This document shows, one piece after another, positions 53,088-60,810 of a stretch of 64,000 nt of DNA. The stretch comes from Aeromicrobium phragmitis (GTDB lineage Bacteria > Actinomycetota > Actinomycetes > Propionibacteriales > Nocardioidaceae): NCBI RefSeq assembly GCF_003674095.1, contig NZ_RDBF01000006.1:123434-187433 (forward strand), read 5' to 3'. The stretch's first letter is position 1. Each line of letters opens with the position of its first letter. Under the pieces are notes generated by a model that made no database searches, was not told where the DNA came from, and worked only from the letters and a program-made list of their open reading frames with translations. Both the position numbers and the translations under genes were made by a program.

Positions 53088-53197
53088 CGGCGCTCCCACC
53101 CCTGCTTCACGCGTAGCGCGCTCTCTCGTGTGCGCTGCGGTCGCGCCGCACCTGTGCCTACGGTGGGCGAAAGGGAGACGAAGCCGAGGAGGCTGGC

Positions 53198-53671
53198 ATG
53201 ACCGAGGATCGCGACCATCTGCTCGAACTCATGGACGACATGCCGATCGCCATGATGACGACCATCGGGCCGGCGGGGGAGCTGCGAGCCGTCCCCATGG
53301 CGCGTCAGCAGGTACAGCCGAGCGCGCAGATGTGGTTCATCACCGCGCGCGAAACCCGCCACGTGGGGGACATCAACCTCAATCCACGCGTGCAATTGAC
53401 GTTCAGTTCCCGCGATGCGTGGGTGGCTGCATCGGGCACCGCCACCGTGGTGAACGACCCGGACAAGCTGCGCGAACTGTGGACGACGTTCGCCGAGGCG
53501 TGGCTGCCCGGCGGTCCCGACGATCCGAACGCGGTGCTGCTGCGCGTCGACCTGCAGGACGGCGAGTACTGGGACACGCCGGGTGGCAAGGTGGCCTCCG
53601 CGCTCAGCTTCCTCAAGACGCGGGTCACCGGCGACACGTACGACGCGCGCCACGGGTCCGAAACGCTCTGA
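53198..53671 (+). CDS. Pyridoxamine 5'-phosphate oxidase-like (general stress protein 26) protein
   Basis: 157 residues, split-barrel flavin-binding fold. LLELMDDMPIAMMTTIGPAGELRAVPMAR is the start of the general-stress PNPOx-like group; MWFITARETRHVGDINLNPRVQLTFSSRDAWVAASGTATVVND and the late YWDTPGGKVASALSFLK are equally typical. Binds FMN, FAD or F420; substrate unknown, not likely the vitamin B6 enzyme itself. GGAGG lies a few bases before the ATG. Monocistronic. Confidence 0.85.
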   Translation: MTEDRDHLLELMDDMPIAMMTTIGPAGELRAVPMARQQVQPSAQMWFITARETRHVGDINLNPRVQLTFSSRDAWVAASGTATVVNDPDKLRELWTTFAEAWLPGGPDDPNAVLLRVDLQDGEYWDTPGGKVASALSFLKTRVTGDTYDARHGSETL

Positions 53672-53765
53672 GCGCGGCGAGGACCGGGCGAGGAGCCCTC
53701 GTGATCGGCGAGCAAAGCGGACGATAGGGTCGAACCGCCAGCCTGTCCACGAGGGAAGGACGACG

Positions 53766-54680
53766 ATGACGGCGCCCGCTGCGGTGACGATCGATCGACT
53801 CAGCAAGCATTTCGGACCAGTCAAGGCGGTCGACGATCTGTCGTTCACCGTCCGCCCGGGAGCCGTGACCGGTTTCCTCGGCCCCAACGGGGCCGGCAAG
53901 ACCACCACGCTGCGGATGTTGCTCGGTCTCGTCCGCCCCACCTCCGGCCGCGCGCTCATCGGCGACTCGCCGTACCTGGAGCTGCGTCAGCCGGCGCAGA
54001 CCGTCGGCGCGTCGCTCGAGGCGTCCGCCTTCCACCCGGGCCGTTCGGGGCTCGATCACCTGCGCATGTTCGCCCCGCAGGTCGGGGTTCGGGAGTCGCG
54101 CTGCCACGAGCTGCTCGAACTGGTCGGCCTCGACCAGGCCAAGAAGCGCCGGGTGGGCGGCTACTCCATGGGCATGCGTCAGCGCCTGGCCCTGGCCTAC
54201 GCCATGCTCGGCGATCCGGCCGTCGTGATCCTCGACGAGCCGGCCAACGGGCTCGATCCGCAAGGCATCGTATGGCTCCGTCAGCTCCTGCGAGCGTTCG
54301 CCGACGAGGGCAAGACGGTGCTGGTTTCCAGCCACGTGCTGAGCGAGGTCCAGAGCACGGTCGACGACGTCGTCATCATCGCCAAGGGCCGGCTCGTCCA
54401 CGAATCCTCACTCAGCGACCTGCGCACCCTTGCTGCGCCGAGCGTCGAGGTGCTGAGCCCGACACCGCAGCGCGTGCTCGAGCTCGCCGGTACCCAGCAG
54501 TGGCGTGCTGAGCCGCGGCACGACGGTGTCGTCGTACTGCACGACGTCGAGGCCCCGCAGGTCGGCGCCGCCGCCTTCGCGGCCAACATCGAACTGCACC
54601 GCCTCTCGGACGTGGGCGTCGGTTTGGAGGACGTGTTCTTGAGACTCACCGGAGAACCGACGCAGGAGGTGGCCCAGTGA
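53766..54680 (+). CDS. ABC transporter ATP-binding protein
   Basis: 304 residues. Walker A FLGPNGAGKTTTLR (about 38-51), Q-loop region GASLEASAFHPGRSGLDHL, signature GGYSMGMRQRLALA, Walker B VVILDEPANGLDPQG, switch His in VLVSSHVLSEV. The C-terminal 80 residues are a short regulatory extension. The BcrA-like layout with an ABC-2 permease fits export of a lipid-like compound or peptide. GGAAGGACGACG precedes the ATG. Overlaps the permease start by four bases. Confidence 0.92.
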   Translation: MTAPAAVTIDRLSKHFGPVKAVDDLSFTVRPGAVTGFLGPNGAGKTTTLRMLLGLVRPTSGRALIGDSPYLELRQPAQTVGASLEASAFHPGRSGLDHLRMFAPQVGVRESRCHELLELVGLDQAKKRRVGGYSMGMRQRLALAYAMLGDPAVVILDEPANGLDPQGIVWLRQLLRAFADEGKTVLVSSHVLSEVQSTVDDVVIIAKGRLVHESSLSDLRTLAAPSVEVLSPTPQRVLELAGTQQWRAEPRHDGVVVLHDVEAPQVGAAAFAANIELHRLSDVGVGLEDVFLRLTGEPTQEVAQ

Positions 54681-55492
54681 GCGCGGCGATTCGTGGTGAG
54701 TTCCGCAAGTTCCTGTCCACCCGCATGTGGTGGATCCTCGGCTTGGCGATGTTCGCCTACCTGGTGTTCCTCGGTGCGGTGATGGCGTTCTCGTTCGCCT
54801 TCGGCAGCACCATGTCGGCTGGGGAAGCGGCGTCGGCCGGCGTCCCGCAGATGTCGGGCGAGACCGCCGCGACGATGACGTACTCGTTGACGAGCCCGCT
54901 CGGTTACGTGTTCCCACTCATCATCGGCAGCCTGCTGTTCACGAACGAGTTCCGGCACCAGACGATCACGCCGACCCTGCTCGTCGAGCCGCGTCGCACG
55001 ATCCTGGTGCTGGCCAAGCTTGTCGTCGCCGCGATCTTCGGCGTCATCATCGGGGTGCTCGCGACGGCCGGAACCGTCGTCGGCGCGTCCCCGGTGCTCG
55101 CGTTGATGGGTGACGGCTCCTACCTGGGCAGCGGTGACGTGTGGGCGCTCATCGGCTGGTCGGTCGTCGTGATGGCGCTGTGGACCGTGCTCGGCGTCGC
55201 GATCGGCGGTCTCCTGACCAATCAGGTCGCGGCGATCATCGTGATCATCGGGTTCACCCAGTTCGTCGAGCCGATCGCGCGCGTCGCGCTGGGGGCCGTC
55301 GACGCGCTGCAGGGCGTCTCGGCCTACCTCCCCGGTGCCGCCGCAGACGCCGTCCTCGGTACCAGCTTCTTCGGCTCGATGGGCGAGACCGACCTGCTCA
55401 GCCGTTGGGCCGGGGGTCTCGTGATGCTGGCCTACATCGCGGTGTTCGCGCTCGGCGCCCGCTTCGTCACCCTGCGCCGCGACATCGGCTGA
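54677..55492 (+). CDS. ABC-2 type transporter permease
   Basis: 271 residues, six segments. MSAAIRGEFRKFLSTRMWWILGLAMFAYLVFLGAVM is the usual cytoplasmic helix and first segment; SPLGYVFPLIIGSLLFTNEFRHQTITPTLLVEPRRTILVLAKL is the ABC2_membrane_2/BcrB region (G-x-x-x-x-x-x-E-F-R-H-x-T); the last segment ends before FVTLRRDIG. Partner of the ATPase encoded just upstream. GTG start. Confidence 0.9.
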   Translation: MSAAIRGEFRKFLSTRMWWILGLAMFAYLVFLGAVMAFSFAFGSTMSAGEAASAGVPQMSGETAATMTYSLTSPLGYVFPLIIGSLLFTNEFRHQTITPTLLVEPRRTILVLAKLVVAAIFGVIIGVLATAGTVVGASPVLALMGDGSYLGSGDVWALIGWSVVVMALWTVLGVAIGGLLTNQVAAIIVIIGFTQFVEPIARVALGAVDALQGVSAYLPGAAADAVLGTSFFGSMGETDLLSRWAGGLVMLAYIAVFALGARFVTLRRDIG

Positions 55493-55512
55493 GCGACGCC
55501 CTCGTCGCCCGG

Positions 55513-56340
55513 TCAGCCGACCCGGGCGACGACGGCGTCGGCGGGGGCGTCAGCATCCTCGCGCCACCCGCCCTCGTAATCGTCCGCGGCCCACGACCTG
55601 CCGTCGAAGGCAATGCGCTCGATCCGGAGTTCAGCGGCGTTGCCCACGAGGAAGTGAGCGAGCGCCCACCCGCGTACTGCGGGCTCCGCGGCGTCGCTGA
55701 CCGGCAGCCTCACGCTATTGCCGTCGTTCGCCGGCTCGTTCGGCAGCGGGCCGTAGGCGTTCTCGAGCGCCGACACGATCTGCGGCACCGAACCACCGGC
55801 GACAGGATTGATGTGGCACGCGAAGCTGGCGGGGGAGTGCCCGCGCTGAGCGGACGCGAGGGCTCGCGCGAACGGCTCGTGGTCGGCGTAGGCCTCCGGG
55901 TAGGCGGACCGCTGCACGGCCTGGGCCGCCTCGGTGATCGGGAGGTTCGTGTAGTTCGGCACCTCCACGAGACCGTCGTAGAACCGATTGATCGCGTACG
56001 TCGGGTCCATGACCTGCTCAGGGGCGCCCCACCCCTGTGACGGACGCTGCTGGAACAGCCCGAGCGAGTCGCGGTCGCCGTAGTCGATGTTGTGAATCCG
56101 CGATTCCTGATAGGCCGTGGCGATCGCGATCGTCGTGGCGCGCGGGGGCAGGCCACGACGATCGGCGATCGCCGACATCAGGGTGGTCCACTTCGCCTGC
56201 TCCAGGTCGGTCCTGGCGCGCAGGTCGCCGACCTCGGCGACGCAGTACTGGGTTCGCCGCGGGTCGGAGTCGGTCACCACGACCGCGACCACGGCGCCGG
56301 CCACCAGTAGTCCGCCCGCGAGAACCCACCGGAAGCGCAT
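55513..56340 (-). CDS. Membrane-anchored lysozyme-like protein
   Basis: 275 residues. One N-terminal segment (WVLAGGLLVAGAVVAVVVT) anchors an external domain. ATTIAIATAYQESRIHNIDYGDRDSLGLFQQRPSQGWG (about 68-105) looks like the SLT/goose-lysozyme core: a Glu in A-Y-Q-E-S in the catalytic place, then the G-L-F-Q-Q/R motif; VMDPTYAINRFYDGL follows. Similar actinobacterial proteins are often mislabelled heavy-metal transporters. The C-terminal 90 residues are of unknown type. Likely a peptidoglycan-binding or -cleaving protein. Starts 3 bp after dapD ends, same strand. Confidence 0.75.
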   Translation of the reverse strand: MRFRWVLAGGLLVAGAVVAVVVTDSDPRRTQYCVAEVGDLRARTDLEQAKWTTLMSAIADRRGLPPRATTIAIATAYQESRIHNIDYGDRDSLGLFQQRPSQGWGAPEQVMDPTYAINRFYDGLVEVPNYTNLPITEAAQAVQRSAYPEAYADHEPFARALASAQRGHSPASFACHINPVAGGSVPQIVSALENAYGPLPNEPANDGNSVRLPVSDAAEPAVRGWALAHFLVGNAAELRIERIAFDGRSWAADDYEGGWREDADAPADAVVARVG

Positions 56341-56343
56341 GGG

Positions 56344-57288
56344 TCAGTTGGCGTGCAGTGCGGCGTTGAGTTCCACGCTGCTGCGCCCCTCGCGCGGCCG
56401 GGCTTCCAAAGCGCCCGTCTGGCTGTTGGTGAGGAACAGGATGCCGCTCGCCCCGGACAGCTCGGCCGCCTTGACGACCTTGCCGTCGGGAAGGGTGACC
56501 CGGCTGCCGGCCGTCACGTACGTGCCTGCGGCCACGACGCAATCGTCGCCGAGCGAGATGCCGATGCCCGCGTTGGCACCGATGAGGCAGCCTTCGCCGA
56601 CGGAGATGACTTCCTTGCCGCCACCGGACAGCGTGCCCATGATGGACGCGCCGCCGCCGACGTCGGACCCGTTGCCGACGGTGACGCCGGCCGAGATCCG
56701 GCCTTCCACCATGGCGGTGCCGAGGGTGCCGGCGTTGAAGTTCACGAAGCCCTCGTGCATGACGGTGGTGCCCGCGGCGAGGTGGGCGCCGAGACGGACC
56801 CGGTCGGCATCGCCGATCCGTACGCCGGACGGCACGACGTAGTCGGTCATCCGGGGGAACTTGTCGACGCTCGTGACGGACACGTGGTGCCCGGCGGCGC
56901 GAGCACGGGCGCGGGTGCTCTCGAAGCCCTCGACCGCACAGGGTCCGAGGTTCGTCCACACCACGTTGGCGAGGAGGCCGAAGACGCCGTCGAGGTTCTG
57001 CCCGTGCGGCGGCACGAGGCGATGCGACAGCAGGTGCAGTCGCAGGTAGACGTCGTAGGCGTCCGTCGGGGGCGCCTGGAGGTCGTCGATCGCGGTGAAC
57101 ACGACGGCACGGGTCACCTGACGAATGGGGTCGTCGCCGGCCGCGGCGGTGAGCTCGTCCGGCTCGCTGAGGCTCTCGGGGGCGGCGCCGAGCTGCGGCT
57201 CGGGGTACCAGACGTCGAGGACGGTGCCGTCGGGGGTGACGGTGGCCAGGCCGTAACCGAATGCTCCGGGATGGTCGGGGGTCGTCAT
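56344..57288 (-). CDS. dapD: Tetrahydrodipicolinate N-succinyltransferase DapD
   Basis: 314 residues, the actinobacterial DapD type. Transfers succinyl from succinyl-CoA to tetrahydrodipicolinate. The N-terminal domain is followed by left-handed beta-helix hexapeptides: [69 protein letters not shown], with the conserved [12 protein letters not shown] active-site stretch, and [21 protein letters not shown] ending at 57288 follows a purine-rich stretch. Partner of DapC in the same pathway. Confidence 0.95.
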   Translation of the reverse strand: MTTPDHPGAFGYGLATVTPDGTVLDVWYPEPQLGAAPESLSEPDELTAAAGDDPIRQVTRAVVFTAIDDLQAPPTDAYDVYLRLHLLSHRLVPPHGQNLDGVFGLLANVVWTNLGPCAVEGFESTRARARAAGHHVSVTSVDKFPRMTDYVVPSGVRIGDADRVRLGAHLAAGTTVMHEGFVNFNAGTLGTAMVEGRISAGVTVGNGSDVGGGASIMGTLSGGGKEVISVGEGCLIGANAGIGISLGDDCVVAAGTYVTAGSRVTLPDGKVVKAAELSGASGILFLTNSQTGALEARPREGRSSVELNAALHAN

Positions 57289-57339
57289 GGTCTCCAACCT
57301 ATCGGGCGAGGCGCAGCCGGTGGACGTCGTCCCCGGCGC

Positions 57340-57801
57340 TCAGACGCCGCCGGCGAAGTCGTGCTGCCGCCACGCCTCGTACACCGCGATCGAGGCGCAG
57401 TTGGCGAGGTTCATCGAGCGTCGTGCGGGCTGCATGGGGAGGCGCAGACGGTCCGTGACCGCCTCGTCGTCGAGCACCTCGGGCGGCAGGCCGGTGGGCT
57501 CGGGCCCGAACAGCAGCACGTCGCCGGACTCGTAGGCCACGTCGGTGTAGCGGCGGGTGGCCTGCGTGGTGAACGCGAAGACGCGGGCGGGGAGCAAGCG
57601 TGCCCAGGCGTCGGCGAGGGTCTGGTGCACCGTGACCACGGCCAGGTCGTGATAGTCCAGGCCGGCGCGGCGCAGCTTGCTGTCCTCGAAGTCGAAGAGC
57701 GGGTCGACCAGGTGAAGCTCGGAGCCGGTCGCGGCCGCCAGCCGGATCGCGTTGCCGGTGTTGCCCGCGATGCGCGGCTCGAAGAACAGGATCCGGAACA
57801 C
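57340..57801 (-). CDS. trmL: tRNA (cytidine/uridine-2'-O)-methyltransferase TrmL
   Basis: 153 residues, SPOUT class with a trefoil knot. FRILFFEPRIAGNTGNAIRLAAATGSELHLVDPLFDFEDSKLRRAGLDYHDL is the full N-terminal signature (E-P-x-I-x-x-N-x-G-N); VLLFGPEPTGLPPEVL and RSMNLANCASIAVYEAWRQ form the knot and SAM site. TrmL 2'-O-methylates the wobble nucleotide of some leucine tRNAs. GTG start. The tRNA-Leu(UAG) gene is only 1.6 kb away, but adjacency is probably coincidental. Confidence 0.92.
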   Translation of the reverse strand: MFRILFFEPRIAGNTGNAIRLAAATGSELHLVDPLFDFEDSKLRRAGLDYHDLAVVTVHQTLADAWARLLPARVFAFTTQATRRYTDVAYESGDVLLFGPEPTGLPPEVLDDEAVTDRLRLPMQPARRSMNLANCASIAVYEAWRQHDFAGGV

Positions 57802-57872
57802 CCGGGCAGCTTACTGCCGGTACACCACGGCGATGAGGTCGACGACCTCCTGCGTGGCAAGGGCGCGTGTGC

Positions 57873-58343
57873 TCAGCTGCCGGCGGCTTCGACCTCCTCG
57901 AGGGCGGCCAGCATGTGGCGCAGAACGCGCAGGGTGGCGTCGAGTTCGTCACCGGTGAGGTCGCCGCCGACGCGACTCATCAGCCGGTGTTCGCGCGCCG
58001 CCACCGCCTCGATCGCCTCGGCACCCGCCGGGGTGAGGCGCACGAGCGACGACCGGCGGTGCGCGGGGTTGTCGATGAGCTCCACGAGCCCCGCGGCGAG
58101 AGCGTCGTTGACCATGCGCTGAACGAACTGGCGGCTGAGGTCCTGGTCGCGCGCCATCTGGGGAACGGTCAGGTCCCCTCCGCGCCGGAGTTGGTCGAGA
58201 ACCGACCGCACGCCGACCGACATGCCCATGACGCTTTGATCGCGCTCGACGATCCGCGCGACTTTGCGGTAGACGGGGCCGAGAGCCACGTAGACCTCGG
58301 CGAGTCGGTCGGCCAGGGTGTCGGGGCCGAGGGGAGTGCTCAC
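57873..58343 (-). CDS. MarR family transcriptional regulator
   Basis: 156 residues. VGVRSVLDQLRRGGDLTVPQMARDQDLSRQFVQRMVNDALAAGLVELIDNPAHRRSSLVRLTPAGAEAIEAV is the winged helix with the wing (N-P-x-H-R-R-S-x-L-V) typical of MarR; dimerisation helices flank it. Divergent from the hydrolase at 58401, and two TGACACC-N2-GTTGTCA palindromes in the 57-bp gap are its probable sites, so it should repress both genes until a ligand binds. GTG start. Confidence 0.9.
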   Translation of the reverse strand: MSTPLGPDTLADRLAEVYVALGPVYRKVARIVERDQSVMGMSVGVRSVLDQLRRGGDLTVPQMARDQDLSRQFVQRMVNDALAAGLVELIDNPAHRRSSLVRLTPAGAEAIEAVAAREHRLMSRVGGDLTGDELDATLRVLRHMLAALEEVEAAGS

Positions 58344-58353
58344 ACGAACAGTA

Positions 58354-58401
58354 TGACACCTCAGTTGTCAAACGCCTCGAGATATGACACCTTGGTTGTC
58401 A
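58354..58401. promoter_or_regulatory. Double MarR operator
   Basis: TGACACCTCAGTTGTCA at 58354-58370 and TGACACCTTGGTTGTCA at 58385-58401, centre to centre 31 bp, about three helical turns, so both lie on the same DNA face. The second touches the hydrolase ATG. Confidence 0.75.
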
Positions 58402-59246
58402 TGTGGACGACTTCTCTTCGCACCCTGGACCTGTCCGACCATCGCGTGGCGTTCCTCGACATCCCCGCGGCCGATGACGATGCCCTGCCCCTCGTGCTGC
58501 TCCACGGCGGGGCGGTGGACCGTCGCATGTGGGGCCCACAGCTCGGTGCGTTCGAGGAGCGGCGCCTCATCGTGCCCGACGCGCGGGGACACGGCGGCAG
58601 CTCGGACGCCGACGGCCCGTACCGCTTCTGCGACGACGTCGTCGCCTTGCTCGACCGTCTGGGAATCGAGCGCGCTGTCCTCGGCGGCGTGTCGATGGGT
58701 GGGGGCACCGCGGTCGACACGGCACTCGAGCATCCCGAGCGGGTGGCGGCGCTCGTGGTGAGCGGCACTGGGACGAGTGAGCCGCAGTTCCGCGAGCCGT
58801 GGGCGCTGGAGGTGTTCACCGCGTGGCAGGCGGCCGGGGAACGCGGTGACGCCGACGGCTGGGTGGAGGCCTTCATGCGCTTCGTGCCCGGCCCGCAGCG
58901 AGACCGCGCGGACGTCGATGGCGACGTGCTGGACCTCATCGAGACGATGGCGCGCGACACGCTCGCCGCCCACGTGCAGGTCGGCCCCGACGGGAGGCCC
59001 GTGCCGCCCGTGCCACCGACTCCGGTGACGCAGACCTGGGAGCGGCTCGGGCAGATCCAGGCGCCGGTGCTGGCCATTTGCGGCGCGCTCGACGGAGGCG
59101 ACCATCGCGACATGGGTCGGCGGCTGGCGGATGCGGTGCCCGACGGGCGGTACGTGGAGGTGCCGGGCAGCGGCCACTACCCGAACCTGGAGAACCCGGA
59201 CTTCTTCAACGCGGAGGTCGGTCGGTTCCTCGCTGAGCTCGAGTGA
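58401..59246 (+). CDS. Alpha/beta hydrolase under MarR control
   Basis: 281 residues. LVLLHGGAVDRRMWGPQL is the oxyanion loop (H-G-G), LIVPDARGHGGSSDADGPYRF the typical D-x-R-G-H-G-x-S, AVLGGVSMGGGTAVDTAL the nucleophile elbow (G-V-S-M-G-G), VLAICGALDGGDHRDMG the acid, and GSGHYPNLENP the catalytic His. Resembles 3-oxoadipate enol-lactonase-type and epoxide-hydrolase-type enzymes; substrate unknown. ATG 58401 is the first residue before family homology and overlaps the operator. It is likely induced by its own substrate via the MarR protein. Confidence 0.88.
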   Translation: MWTTSLRTLDLSDHRVAFLDIPAADDDALPLVLLHGGAVDRRMWGPQLGAFEERRLIVPDARGHGGSSDADGPYRFCDDVVALLDRLGIERAVLGGVSMGGGTAVDTALEHPERVAALVVSGTGTSEPQFREPWALEVFTAWQAAGERGDADGWVEAFMRFVPGPQRDRADVDGDVLDLIETMARDTLAAHVQVGPDGRPVPPVPPTPVTQTWERLGQIQAPVLAICGALDGGDHRDMGRRLADAVPDGRYVEVPGSGHYPNLENPDFFNAEVGRFLAELE

Positions 59247-59382
59247 GGGCGGGAGGAGGTAGTCCCGACGGCGGCACAGAGAACAGCAGCGATCTTCCCG
59301 CGAGCTTCGGGTAGATGTGAGGGCGCTGGCTGCCGCGGCGCTTGGGATTCCGTAGCACGAGGGAATCGCCACCTCGCCAGGG

Positions 59383-59464
59383 TGCCGGTGACAGGACTCG
59401 AACCTGCACGTCCTAGGACACAGGAACCTAAATCCTGCGTGTCTACCAGTTCCACCACACCGGC
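59383..59464 (-). tRNA. tRNA-Leu (anticodon UAG)
   Basis: Read on the minus strand it starts GCCGGTGTGGTGGAACTGG, has an anticodon stem CAGGA/TCCTG with loop TTTAGGT giving anticodon TAG, a variable arm of class II length, the TTCGAGTC T-loop and ends CACCGGCA. The acceptor stem GCCGGTG/CACCGGC pairs fully. CCA is not encoded. A class II tRNA with UAG reads CUN leucine codons. Confidence 0.93.
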
Positions 59465-59575
59465 CCCAGCCCAAAGAATAGGCGACACCTACCTGCGGGG
59501 GACCCCTGCGTCGCTGACGCGAGTGAAAGCGCGGAGTGCCGGCACCGCGCGACCCGCGCCGAATTCGGTGTACGC

Positions 59576-59653
59576 CGAGTGGTGCACATTTCTGCGCGAG
59601 TGGTGCACGTTCGCGATCGGAGCCCTGAACCGGTGACGAAATTGCACCACTCG
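59576..59653. repeat. CGAGTGGTGCAC repeat cluster (two direct, one inverted)
   Basis: CGAGTGGTGCAC at 59576-59587 and 59597-59608, and the inverse TGCACCACTCG at 59643-59653, each with a TTTC or TTCG on the inner side. Same direct-direct-inverted plan as the GCGGTAGGTG clusters near the window start, but a different unit. It lies in the 247-bp gap between tRNA-Leu and bcp, where I see no gene. Confidence 0.75.
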
Positions 59654-59711
59654 CGGGTGAGGACGGGGGCGTGCCCGGCTGCGCGCCCCGATCCCACCGC
59701 CGCGGGTCGGG

Positions 59712-60185
59712 TCAGGCGCCGAGGCCGAGGTCCTTGCGGAGCTTGGCGACGTGACCGGTGGCCTTGACGTTGTACTGGGCGAGCTCGACGTTGCCGTCGG
59801 CGTCGATGACGAACGTCGAGCGGATGACCCCTTCGACGACCTTGCCGTAGAGCTTCTTCTCACCGAACGCGCCATAGGCCGAGAGGACCTGCTTCTCCGG
59901 ATCGGAGAGCAGTGTGATGGTGAGACCGTCGCGCTCGCGGAACTTCGCGAGCTTCTCCGGCTTGTCCGGAGAGATGCCGAGCACCTCGAAGCCTTCGCCT
60001 CGGAGCCGATCGATGGAGTCGCTGAAGTCGCACGCCTGCTTCGTGCAGCCGGGCGTCATCGCGGCGGGGTAGAAGTACACGATGACGCGCTGGCCGCGCA
60101 GATCCGAGAGCGTGACCTCGTCACCGGTGTCGCTGGGAAGAGTGAAGTCGGGTGCCGTGTCGCCGGGCTGCAGTCGGGTGCTCAT
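59712..60185 (-). CDS. bcp: Thioredoxin-dependent thiol peroxidase (Bcp/PrxQ)
   Basis: 157 residues, peroxiredoxin. LQPGDTAPDFTLPSDTGDEVTLSDLRGQRVIVYFYPAAMTPGCTKQACDF contains the peroxidatic Cys in T-P-G-C-T and the resolving Cys five residues later (Q-A-C-D-F), the PrxQ arrangement. EVLGISPDKPEKLAKFRERDGLTITLLSD is the conserved middle. Reduces hydroperoxides using thioredoxin in the cytoplasm. ATG at 60185; GTG 60191 is possible. Divergent from the DUF3618 gene. Confidence 0.94.
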   Translation of the reverse strand: MSTRLQPGDTAPDFTLPSDTGDEVTLSDLRGQRVIVYFYPAAMTPGCTKQACDFSDSIDRLRGEGFEVLGISPDKPEKLAKFRERDGLTITLLSDPEKQVLSAYGAFGEKKLYGKVVEGVIRSTFVIDADGNVELAQYNVKATGHVAKLRKDLGLGA

Positions 60186-60202
60186 ACGCACTATCCTGGC
60201 TC

Positions 60203-60481
60203 ATGACAGAAGGACCGAACGAGAGGCATGACGTGTCACAAGCCAGCCCGGACCAGCTCGTCGACGAGATCGAGGACATTCGCGTGCGGCTCGCGGGCAC
60301 GATCGACGAACTCATCGACCGATCCAATCCGAAGAACATCGTCAAACGACAGCTCGCCCAGGTGAAGGCGCACTTCGTGGCTCCGGACGGCTCCGTTCGT
60401 GTCGAGAACGTGGTTCCGGTCGTCGCCATCACCGCCGCCGTGGTGGGCGGAATCATCGTCGTCCGCCGCCTGTTGGACTGA
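60203..60481 (+). CDS. DUF3618 family membrane protein
   Basis: 92 residues. SPDQLVDEIEDIRVRLAGTIDELIDRSNPKNIVKRQ (about 14-50) is the DUF3618 signature: an amphipathic helix with E-x-x-R-x-x-L-x-x-T-x-x-x-L. Residues about 72-88 (VVAITAAVVGGIIVVRRLL) form one transmembrane helix. Function unknown; common in actinobacteria and often next to a phage-holin-like protein. Two bp separate it from the GroES-like gene. Confidence 0.82.
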   Translation: MTEGPNERHDVSQASPDQLVDEIEDIRVRLAGTIDELIDRSNPKNIVKRQLAQVKAHFVAPDGSVRVENVVPVVAITAAVVGGIIVVRRLLD

Positions 60482-60483
60482 CC

Positions 60484-60810
60484 ATGTCCGACGACGCCAA
60501 GCTTCCCATCCGCATGCTGCACGACCGGCTCCTCGTCTCGGTCGACAAGGACGCCGGCGACCGGCGGTCCTCGGGCGGCATCGTCATCCCCGCGACGGCC
60601 GCGATGGGCCGCCGCCTCGCGTGGGCGCGGGTCGAGGCCGCAGGCTCGCAGGTCCGCAGCGTGCAGCTCGGCGATCGCGTGTTGTTCGATCCCGAGGACC
60701 GGGCTGAGGTCGAGGTGCGCGGCGAGAGCTTCATTCTGCTGCGCGAACGCGATCTTCATGCCGTCGCGTCGGAGCGCATCGAGGAAGGGCAGACCGGGCT
60801 GTATCTGTGA
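60484..60810 (+). CDS. GroES (Cpn10)-like protein
   Basis: 108 residues. PIRMLHDRLLVSVDKDAGDRRSSGGIVIPATA is the Cpn10 start with the mobile loop G-G-I-V-I-P; VRSVQLGDRVLFDPEDRAEVEVRGESFILLRERDLHAVA is the roof and terminal strand. It differs from true GroES in having M-G-R-R-L-A-W-A-R-V in place of the usual G-x-V-x-A-V-G-x-G, and no groEL is adjacent, so it is a paralogue of unknown client. Start and stop lie close to both neighbours (2 bp and a four-base overlap). Confidence 0.8.
   Translation: MSDDAKLPIRMLHDRLLVSVDKDAGDRRSSGGIVIPATAAMGRRLAWARVEAAGSQVRSVQLGDRVLFDPEDRAEVEVRGESFILLRERDLHAVASERIEEGQTGLYL

Noticed and set aside
59382..59636. Short frame beginning MPVTGLEPARPRTQ
   Set aside because: This is the well-known false peptide read across an antisense tRNA gene.
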